This document shows positions 48,201 through 58,600 of a stretch of 64,000 nucleotides of DNA, in pieces; the stretch's first letter is position 1; every line of letters begins with the position of its first letter. Location of the stretch: assembly GCA_963680875.1 (NCBI GenBank), contig OY804589.1:17008413-17072412 (forward strand). Direction: 5' to 3'. Position numbers and translations under genes: made by a program. The notes below the pieces were generated by a model, which ran no database searches, had not been told where the DNA came from, and saw only the letters and a program-made list of their open reading frames with translations. Origin of the DNA: Bathymodiolus brooksi. Taxonomy: Eukaryota; Mollusca; Bivalvia; Mytilida; Modiolidae.

Positions 48201-51020
48201 TTGTGTTTTTGTTTTTGTTTTTGTTTTTGTTTTTGTGTTTGTGTTTTTGTGTTTGTTTTTTTGTGTTTGTGTTTGTGTTTGTTTTTGTGTTTGTATTTTT
48301 GTTTTTGTGTTTGTGTTTTTGTTTTTGTTTTTGTGTTTGTGTTTGTGTTTGTGTTTGTATTTGTGTTTTTGTTTTTTTGTTTTTGTATTTGTGTTTGTGT
48401 TTGTGTTTGTGTTTTTGTTTCTGTTTGTGTTTTTGTTTCTGTTTGTGTTTGTGTTTTTGTGTTTGTTTTTTTGTGTTTGTGTTTGTGTTTGTGTTTGTGT
48501 TTGTGTTTATATTTTTGTGTTTGTGTTTGTGTTTTTTTTTGTTTTTGTTTTTGTGTTTGTGTTTTTGTTTTTGTAATTGAGGTTTTTTTTTGTGTTTGTG
48601 TTTGTGTTTTTGTGTTTGTTTTTTTGTGTTTGTGTTTGTGTTTGTTTTTGTGTTTGTGTTTGTATTTTTGTGTTTGTGTTTGTATTTGTGTTTGTGTTTG
48701 TGTTTGTGTGTTTGTGTTTGTGTTTTTGTTTTTGTTTTTGTTTTTGTATTTGTGTTTGTATTTTTGTGTTTGTGTTTTTGTTTTTGTTTTTGTTTTTGTT
48801 TTTGTGTTTGTGTTTTTGTTTTTGATTTTGTGTTTGTGTTTTTGTATTTGTTTTTTTGTATTTGTGTTTGTTTTTTTGTATTTGTGTTTGTGTTTTTGTT
48901 TTTGTTTGTGTTTTTGTTTTTGTTTTTGTTTTTGTGTTTGTGTTTTTTTGTGCGTTTGTGTTTGTGTTTTTGTGTTTGATTTTGTTTTTGATTTTGTTTT
49001 TGATTTTGTGTTTGTGTTTTTGTGTTTGTTTTTTTGTATTTGTGTTTGTGTTTGTGTTTTTGTTTGTGTTTTTGTTTTTGTTTTTGTTTTTGTGTTTGTG
49101 TTTTTTTGTGCGTTTGTGTTTGTGTTTTTGTGTTTGTTTTTTTGTATTTGTGTTTGTGTTTGTGTTTTTGTTTTTGTTTTGTGTTTGTGTTTTTGTTTGT
49201 GTTTGTGTTTTTGTTTGTGTTTTTGTTTGTGTTTTTGTTTTTGTTTTTGTTTTTGTTTTTGTGTTTGTTTTTGTGTTTTTGTTTTTGTGTTTGTGGGGTT
49301 TTTTTGTGTTTGTGTTTGTATTTGTGTTTTTGTTTTTTTGTATTTGTGTTTGTGTTTGTGTTTGTGTTTTTGTTTCTGTTTTTGTTTTTGTTTTTGTTTT
49401 TGTTTTTGTGTTTGTGTTTGTGTTTTTGTGTTTGTTTTTTTGTGTTTGTGTTTGTGATTGTGTTTATATTTTTGTGTTTGTGTTTGTGTTTTTGTTTTTG
49501 TTTTTGTTTTTGTGTTTGTTTTTTGTTTTTGTGTTTGTGGTTTTTTTTTGTGTTTGTGTTTGTGTTTTTGTGTTTGTTTTTTTGTGTTTGTGTTTGTGTT
49601 TGTTTTTGTGTTTGTGTTTATATTTTTGTGTTTGTGTTTGTGTTTTTGTTTTTGTTTTTGTTTTTGTGTTTGTTTTTGTGTTTTTGTGTTTGTGTTTGTG
49701 GGTTTTTTTTGTGTTTGTGTTTGTGTTTTTGTGTTTGTTTTTTTGTGTTTGTGTTTGTGTTTGTTTTTGTGTTTGTGTTTGTATTTGTGTTTTTGTTTTT
49801 TTGTATTTGTGTTTGTGTTTGTGTTTGTGTTTTTGTTTCTGTTTTTGTTTTTGTTTTTGTTTTTGTTTTTGTGTTTGTGTTTGTGGTTTTTTTTTGTGTT
49901 TGTGTTTGTGTTTTTTTGTTTGTTTTTTTGTGTTTGTGTTTGTGTTTGTGTTTATATTTTTGTGTTTGTGTTTGTGTTTTTGTTTTTGTTTTTGTTTTTG
50001 TGTTTGTGTTTTTGTTTTTGTGTTTGTGGGTTTTTTTTGTGTTTGTGTTTGTGTTTTTGTGTTTGTTTTTTTGTGTTTGTGTTTGTTTTTGTGTTTGTGT
50101 TTATATTTTTGTGTTTGTGTTTGTGTTTTTGTTTTTGTTTTTGTTTTTGTGTTTGTGTTTTTGTTTTTGTGTTTGTGTTTTTGTGTTTGTTTTTTTGTGT
50201 TTGTGTTTGTGTTTGTGTTTTTGTTTTTGTTTTTGTTTTTGTGTTTGTGTTTTTGTTTTTGTGTTTGTGTTTTTGTGTTTGTTTTTTTGTGTTTGTGTTT
50301 GTGTTTGTTTTTGTGTTTTTGTTTGTGTTTTTGTTTTTGTTTTTGTTTTTGTTTTTGTGTTTGTGTTTTTGTGTTTGTTTTTTTGTGTTTGTGTTTGTGT
50401 TTGTTTTTGTGTTTGTATTTTTGTTTTTGTGTTTGTGTTTTTGTTTTTGTTTTTGTGTTTGTGTTTGTGTTTGTATTTGTGTTTTTGTTTTTTTGTTTTT
50501 GTATTTGTTTTTGTGTTTGTGTTTGTGTTTTTGTTTCTGTTTTTGTTTTTGTTTTTGTTTTTGTTTTGTGTTTGTGTTTGTGGTTTTTTTTTGTGTTTGT
50601 GTTTGTGTTTTTGTGTTTGTTTTTTTGTGTTTGTGTTTGTGTTTGTGTTTGTGTTTGTGTTTATATTTTTGTGTTTGTGTTTGTGTTTTTGTTTTTGTTT
50701 TTGTTTTTGTGTTTGTGTTTTTGTTTTTGTGTTTGTGGTTTTTTGTTTGTGTTTGTTTTTGTGTTTGTATTTTTGTGTTTGTGTTTGTGTTTTTGTTTTT
50801 GTTTTTGTTTTTTTGTTTGTGTTTGTGTTTGTGGGTTTTTTTTGTGTTTGTGTTTTTGTTTTTGTTTTTGTTTTTGTTTGTGTTTTTGTTTGTGTTTTTG
50901 TTTTTGTTTTTGTTTTTGTGTTTGTGTTTGTGGGTTTTTTTTGTGTTTGTGTTTGTATTTTTGTGTTTGTTTTTTCGTTTTTGTGTTTGTGTTTGTGCTT
51001 GTATTTTTGTTTTTGTATTT
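30204..51020. repeat. 20.8-kb G/T-only hexanucleotide satellite
   Basis: The plus strand is almost exclusively G and T and falls on a 6-base grid made of two modules, GTTTTT and GTGTTT, with rare variants (GTATTT, GATTTT, gtgcgt, ggg). Landmark variants reveal multi-kilobase duplications: blocks near 33.0-35.1, 35.7-37.7 and 42.3-44.3 kb, and a block near 36.4-42.9 kb repeated at about +6,600 bases. Stop codons need an A, so long plus-strand frames of Phe/Val/Cys/Leu are inevitable and are not genes. It sits between the 3' end of one mucin-like gene and the 5' end of the next. Confidence 0.95.
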
Positions 51021-51790
51021 TTCTCTGGATTCCCCATTTTGATTACCACTTCGATTTTCTCAAATGTTTATTTAATAAGCATAGGAAATATTCCAGTGGT
51101 ATATAATATAATATGTGTTACACAAAATGAAGCAAGCTTGACAAATGGACTAATATTTTTTTTTCAATTACAAACCAAAATGATCACACTTAAATTTTAG
51201 ATATAATAAAAAATGCCTTGAAAAATATTGAAATAACAACGAAATATATTGCATGATTAAATAATATTTCCAACACAATGTAATTAAATGTGTAATACAC
51301 ACAATGAAAATTAGAAATCCATATTAATGATTAATTGCATGCATAGCATGTCCGATTTCATGTACAGTCAAAGCTGTATATAAAAACACCCAAGGGAACC
51401 TGCCCTTTATATACAGGCTCAAATTATATACACTATTCACTAATAAGGAAAATGAGCCTGCCCTTTTAAGACAGATATTTGTTACATGTATATATAAATG
51501 CTCTGTAAAATAAGGTATACTGTATTCCATTCCAATCAGATCTTATGTTTTTAGAATATAATATCAGAGATCCCTGTGGTGGCCAATACAAATGCTTTTA
51601 GTTCAAGTATAATCAGGATAATCTGGTATGTGTATTGATTTTCTGAAACACACAAAAATCAATTAAATAGTATAACCGATTAAATTGAACGATTATTTGC
51701 TGTTAAATATGTTAGTTGTAACATATATTACTTTTTGTCTTAAGAATAATGGTCTTTAATCAATATATTATACCTTCCAAGCTAGTCGTC
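51021..51790. other. AT-rich sequence, no gene seen
   Basis: Contains 'gtcaaagctgtatataaaaa' and 'cctgccctttatatacaggc' phrases that look like a dispersed repeat. The 68-codon minus-strand ORF at 51324-51530 lies in it and is not convincing. Confidence 0.45.
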
Positions 51791-51794
51791 AGAG

Positions 51795-52495
51795 TCACGC
51801 GACGGGTATCACTAATGGAACAAGAACTACAAACCCGTCCGATGCACCCGAGTTCAATCCCGGTGTCATAGAGTAAACCTCCCCATAGTAGATCAACCTC
51901 CCGGAAGATTTACTATATAGTAAACCTTCCCCCATAGTAGAATAACCCCCCCCCCCCCCAGATTTTTTACTATATAGTATTTATTCCGCATAGTTAACCT
52001 TCCTACCTACTCAAATACTGCAAAGTGGTTCCGTACATTTTGTTTACCTTTTAATCATAACCGGATATAATTAATGGTATATAACAATTAAAATTAACAC
52101 GAATAAGGTGCTAAATTCCGAATCAACAGTAATTATCCGGATTAAAGGGGAACATTTACTATATAGAAAAATATCAGGGGGGATGATCGACTATGGATGG
52201 GGGAATGTTTGCTATTTAGTAAATTTTCCCTCGGGGGAATATTTACTATATAGTAAAGTATCCGGGGGGAAGGTTTACTATATAGCAAATATTCAGAGGG
52301 GGAATGTTCACTATATAGTAAACATTCCGGGGGAAGGTTTGCTGTGCGGAAGGTTTACTATACGACACCGGTATTTAATGGGTTCGGGTTTCACGACCTT
52401 TAGTTTTCTGTGTAGTGATTTTTAGATCGTTGTTTATCCCTTTTCTTTTGGTCATTATAATTACCCCTTTGGTGTCTTCAAACCCTTTTAACTAC
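51795..52495 (+). mobile_element. Family A retroelement tail interrupted by a palindromic array
   Basis: The left part (gcgacgggtatcactaatgg ... gagttcaatcccggtgtc) and right part (ttagttttctgtgtagtga ... acccctttggtgtcttcaaa) are consecutive pieces of the family A tail in sense orientation. The array at 51865-52365 lies between them. Confidence 0.7.
51865..52365. repeat. Degenerate palindromic minisatellite (ttactatatagtaa)
   Basis: A loose array of 25-30 base units. Each centres on the 14-base palindrome ttactatatagtaa or a variant, joined by G-rich or C-rich linkers (gggggaaggt, ccttccccca). The linker orientation flips between the left and right halves. A run of about 14 C at 51947-51960 is a likely assembly weak point. 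A 105-codon ORF crossing the array is not a gene. Confidence 0.8.
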
Positions 52496-52639
52496 GAGCA
52501 TACATTGACCCTACTATTGTACGCTATGTATTCTGAATAATTGCTTGCTTGACAAGATGCGATAATGCTATGTTTTTCGCAAACAATCCTTTACAGTCCC
52601 ATTTTTCTTGCCCTTCCTAATGGGGTGTGCTACTAGATA

Positions 52640-55600
52640 TTTGAATGGTCAGATTTATTGATAATACCAACTGTGCCCATATATACATATAGATAACTTA
52701 TCGACAAATATGAAGATAAACAATTCCGGTCGTCATTATCTCCATTATGTAGCATAACTCTTTTGCAGCCAAAAAAAAAATAATAAAATAAATACGTTCA
52801 TAATGGTCATCGCATCTTCCAAGCATCTTTTGCGACAATTTAGAAATTGAGCCACACATTCTTTGGTATATTCTTTATTGATATACACTACCTATATATT
52901 ACTTAATCTTACCTCTTGCATTCGTTGTGCAATGGATCACTGTTTGATCTTAGACGTGGTATTTCGATTGCGAACTGGTGAAAAGAAAAATGGACACTTG
53001 AAATATATTATGAATAGTTTGAAAATAGCAAAGAGGTAATCTTAATCCGTAATAATGATATAGAAACAATGCAATGGCCATGCGAAGAAGAAGAAAAGGA
53101 AAACAATAAAAGAAATGTTGACAAAACACTACACACAGAATAAAAAAGATTGAGGAACATAAACCCCACTAAAACCTGATAGATGTGTATCTCCCAAGCC
53201 AGAACCGTTTTGTTGTTTTGATGGAATTAACTATCACGGTTTAAAGAAAAGCTTGAAGATACCAAAGGGGTAACCAGAAGTCGTAAATTGAAGGACAGAC
53301 AACAAATTGTCCTGAAGAAAAAGACAAAAGGACAAACAACGATCTAAAGAATTAAAATTAAACTTGCTTTTCCTAATTTTACTTGGTTGTATTACGACAT
53401 CAGACATATGTAATATTAACCGTGTTTAGCTATTATGTTTAGGCTCTTTGATTTTCTTGCTCTCAAAGACATTAAATTTTTTAACTTACAACTATGACGT
53501 ACATGATAACGATTTTTTCAGAAACACGTTTTCATTGCTTACCTCCTCTGGACAAATCGCTGCATTGTAGTAACTTTCACTTTCCCTGTCGTTGTCTAGT
53601 GACGATGGTTTGCATACGTATGTCTATAAAGAAAAAAATATGAAATGAGATTAAATCAAAACTTCCATACAGAAATTAGTGCACAGGACACGTTTCTAGA
53701 ATAACACCCACCAGGTACGTTCAAAGTTTTAGATATCCACGGTTTAACTACTATCACATGATCTATGCCTCTCCTGGTGCACTCACATTTACATTCCCTA
53801 AATAATATATTTTATTATATAGATATCGATGAAATACCGTGATTTCCGAGTTAAATAAAAACGATAATTTCACTAGTGAAATTACCATTTTTATTTCACC
53901 CTCGCTATATTTCGTGCCATTTCGTTGTCGACGTCATATGAAGACTTCCAGTTTGAAACGTAAAAATTAGACGTTATTTGGCTTCGTGTACGCTTCAATT
54001 TGGATCAAATTCAACTAGAATATTATTTCAAGGTAAGCATTTCAATTATTTTATTGTCGTGGGTGGGTGGCGCCATTGTTTTTGAAGCGATACACATTAT
54101 AGTATATCCCTACGCTACACACAAAATATAATGCAATTAAACTCATTTTATATTAAATTCGATTCGATACATTTTTTTTTATCTATATAATAAATACTAT
54201 AACTAATTGACGAGTTTCATCATCAAAAATATGTCACTCATGACAAAATAACGTTGTAACTCACTCATGTGCTGCGTGCATTCGTGAGTTACTGTGTTAT
54301 TTGGTCATTCGTGACATATATTTGATAATGAAACTCGTCAATTAGTTATAGCATAAATATTAAAACTAAGGTTTATTTCCCTCATACATAGGCGAACTTA
54401 GCCGATTTTGGCTATCATGCTTAGGTCCGTTGCTTTACTTACTTTTCAATTCTTTAGCTTTGCTATCTTTTGTATCTTCTGACTATGCGCGTATATGATG
54501 AATGTTATTCCAGAAACGTGTCGTGTGCACTAATTGAGATATCATCGTTTTAACCTATTTCATGTATTATAAAAATAAAACCGATTCGTTCACAGGATGC
54601 GTTTATAGGTGTTCCGTTTGTGTGGTGTTAGTTATTTCCTGGGTAAACACTATGTCGTTATCAACTTTTTTTTTACAACAGTTTGTCCAACAATCACTCA
54701 CTCATTTTACACGCATATTGCACTGGACATCAAGAGGGATTGTTGTTTAACGACAAATAAACAACTTTTAGCTATTTCATGGTGATAACAAATTACATTA
54801 ATTGAGATGATATCCACTGTGTACTAGACCAAGACACGCATTTCAATTTGCTAAGTGCCCATCTTACTGAAACGACAGTCAACAAGTAGACATGTCATTG
54901 CACTATTCGAACTATTTTTCTTCATTCCTGGTCAACGAGTTCTTGCTCTTACTCCTGAGTGATGCATGCTTAGCTGAGACGTTGCAACCACAATATTCTC
55001 TGGCTTGACCTGACCAGTGCTTCAAACCATGATCTACTGCACTCGAGTCTCGGATTCTCAAACCTTTTCACCAACAATGCATTTGTTCTCTAAATATCAT
55101 TGTGCTATACTGATACTGGTAGGGTTTATGGTGTTTGGCGCCCCTTTCAACAATATTAGTTATATTGTGGTGGTTAGTTTTATTGGTGGAGGACACCGAA
55201 GTACCAGGAGAAAACCACCGACCTGCCGTAAATCATGGAAAAACTTTATTAAACAATGTTGTATCGATTACACCTCGGCTGATCGGGTTTTGAAATACCA
55301 ACGTTAGTGGTGACAGTTACTGATTGTCCAAGCAGTTGTAAATCCAACTACCATACGATCACAACTACGACAGCCACATCATATATGCTGATGCTAAAAC
55401 TTCAAATGACCTACATTTCTTCTGTTAATATCTCCTTCTATTATTGTATATCTTCTGTTGTCCTCATAAGTCTGGCCGGGGTCAACACAAATATTAGAGG
55501 GTGTATGACGTCGACCTAAATGGCCCAAGGGATGGTTGTTGCCAAGCGTATCATAATCCTTCCTGCAAAGATATCGTATTGCAATGTTTTTAATGTGTTC

Positions 55601-58600
55601 TTAGTTCTTATATCATAGGACGTTGTTTCTAATCAAAGCTTTGTGACATCAAGAAATGACAACGTAACCAAAATTACAGGGACATTCAAAGACGTTTTGT
55701 TCCGATGTTTCATAAACGTTCGAGAATACTGAAGAGGCAATCACAAATGGACAATCCAGAGAAACTTGAAACATAGAGTACACAAGACGAAGACTAACAA
55801 AGCAAAAATACAACACAATACGTGTTGGACATCACTATACGTAGACAAACGCAAATGACGTAAATAGGATAACAACATCGCTTGTATGCGGAAATCACAA
55901 CGGACATCACAACACGGAACCCGGACTGTTAAAACACATAATAGGACTCAGCATGGAAAACTTGACAAAGGTTGTGTCTCCTTGGGATAGCTTATTATAT
56001 AGTCATGTGTGTATGTTCGTTTTTTCGATACCGGTAAAATTGTTGAATATCACCGTTAAAACTCCCATTGCATTAGCTATCATTAACAGCATGCATAAAG
56101 TCCAGTGTTAAACAAAGCGATTAGAAAATGGACATGGCGATCTTATTTTGTTCAACACATCGCGTATTTCTCGCTTTATGTTATCTATAATGTTCATGTG
56201 GAGAAAGTGAATCCACAACTGTATCATTATCTATTTGAATGCTCAGTATATATTGATAAACGAATTAGTAATTTGGCTCAACTCTCGTTAATGCCACACT
56301 ATAACATAGCTGTTTACACACCTGCACTTGTTTCATTAAAGAAATATATGCCCCCTCCTCTTCCTTACTTCAACGTAAACATCTACCCTTTTCCCCTTCC
56401 CCACTTCGCCTCAATATTTTTCGCTTATTTGTGATAATTTCGCTGACCCAATTATATACTTCCGTTTGCGCTGGATTTTTCATATGCATTCGGAATTCTC
56501 TAGACCGGCCATGTGAAACAATGCCACATGATCATCTCCTCTCAAATATAAAGTAAGCCTTTAAAATGGAGATAATTGTTCCAATGTAGATTATAAAAAT
56601 ATGTTCAACTCCAAATTACTGACATTTGATTTTTAAAGCATCTTTTTTTTAATTTTCTAAATCAATTTAAACCGGACCGGAAGTGGGTGTATCCGTTTCA
56701 ATGACTGAAATTTTCACTAAGCCACGTTCGCTGACTATTCTTGTCCAATTCGTCTGAGGGGGGCCCGGTAGTTATATTTAAATGTGGCAGTCGAAAAGAG
56801 AAATATTTCGGGAGTGTAACGATATAATTGGGTCAGCGAAAGGATCACAAATAAGCGAAAAATATTGAGGCAAAGTGGGGAAGGGGAAAAGGGTAGATGT
56901 TTACCTTGAAGTAAGGAAGAGGAGGGGGGCATATATTGTTTGAATGAAACAAGTGTCTGTGTGTTTACAGTATTAGTAAACACAAGCAAACTTACCAAAT
57001 TGAATTTGCGACACGACGGGTGCCATGGGGAGCAAGAATTGTTTACACCTCTACGATTATTTAGTGATCTGTGCTGTTCAATCCTTAGTTTTCTGTGTAG
57101 TGCTTCGTAGATCGTTTTCTATCCTTTTTACGACTTACGTATTATGATTACCCCTTTGGTATCTTTAAACTCTTCTTAAACAAACTACTTACATTTCACA
57201 ATCAGTGTCATGTTTGGCCTTTCGTCTACAACGTCTGCATGTTATACACACGATGATACAGATTATTATTAACAAGCCAGCACTACTACATGTAATGGCT
57301 ATTATGTACTCAGATTTCAATTTAAATTTTTCTGTTTTCACGCTACACGTATCTCCAGAATAAACAAAGCCATCACTTGACTTGCATCTACAAAATAAAT
57401 GTTTTCTTATTCATTATGTATAATATTGAAGATTATAGCGTTCTTTACACCAACGCTATTCGTGCGGTTATATGTGAAGATTAACATTTTACTCATGTTG
57501 AAAATACTTGTATGACGGCATCATTTCACTAAGAGGAGAGTTTTGCTACCATAAAACTACTTGAAGCCCACCACTTTTTTTGAAGTGCATGAATAAAGCC
57601 ACGAATGTGAAATATGATGTATGCTTGTCATATGTAACGATTTTCCCTCTTTCTATGATTTTTCCTTTGGCATAAGACTTTGAAACTGTTCCGACAATAT
57701 ATTTTTGCTTTTGTTTTTCATTTTACCACATATACATACAAAAACATAATTCCAACAAATGATTATGTCACCGAGAAACAAGAATATATATCGCTAATTT
57801 TCCAATACAGTAGCCACCTCATATATTGTAACCCCTCCTGTAATGAAAAAAGTTGGTTTATGCGTCGGGTGACCTTTCCTGGTTTGGACAATTAAATAGC
57901 ATTTTACTATCTCAATGTCTCTGTGTATGGGTTATGAGTTAGAGTATGGTGTTTAACGCCACGTTTAACACTATTTCAGTTATATCATGGCGGTCAGATT
58001 TATTGGTGGAGGAAATCGGAGTACCAAAACATATTGTATCGATCTTATAAGAGAAAGTAAAGTAAATAATCTTAACTTACACACATCTTGGTTTTCCTTC
58101 TGAATCCACATAACAATCACCATGAACATCACAGAATTGTTTCTCTTGTCTACACTTATGATAACATTTATTTGCTGTCTTGTTGAAGTTGTAATCTAAT
58201 CCACATACTGCGTTGTCATGATTTTTCTTTATTTGTGTCAAAGCTAAAATGAAGTTAACATGAGAGGTGATTATTCGTTTTGTTGATATTGGTGAAATTG
58301 CTGCCCATCACTGTTTTATCTTTCTGTTCATAACTATCGGACTTCAAAGTTTTGCTAAATACATTCTAATTATTGTACTTTTCCTGTGAGAAAAATGTGC
58401 CTCCATGGCGTCATAGTAATGGTAAAGTTATGAACAGAAAGTTTAAACAGTAATTGGTAGCACGTGGTAAATAACATAGCTATGTTTAATTAAATATTAA
58501 AAGAGTATTAAAGAAAATATTTTAATACAACTCTTATGTAGTCAGGGTTACAGCACTGACATCGTTTATTATACCCCCGCAAACAAAGTTTTGGGGGATA

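Noticed and set aside
30204..51020. Telomere or subtelomere from the G/T-rich strand
   Set aside because: The modules are GTTTTT/GTGTTT rather than TTAGGG, and unique genic sequence lies on both sides.
30204..51200. Dozens of long Phe/Val/Cys/Leu ORFs, up to 1,436 codons, and a Lys/Asn/Thr/His minus-strand ORF
   Set aside because: Stops require A on the plus strand, which is nearly absent. All frames are open, so ORF length carries no information.
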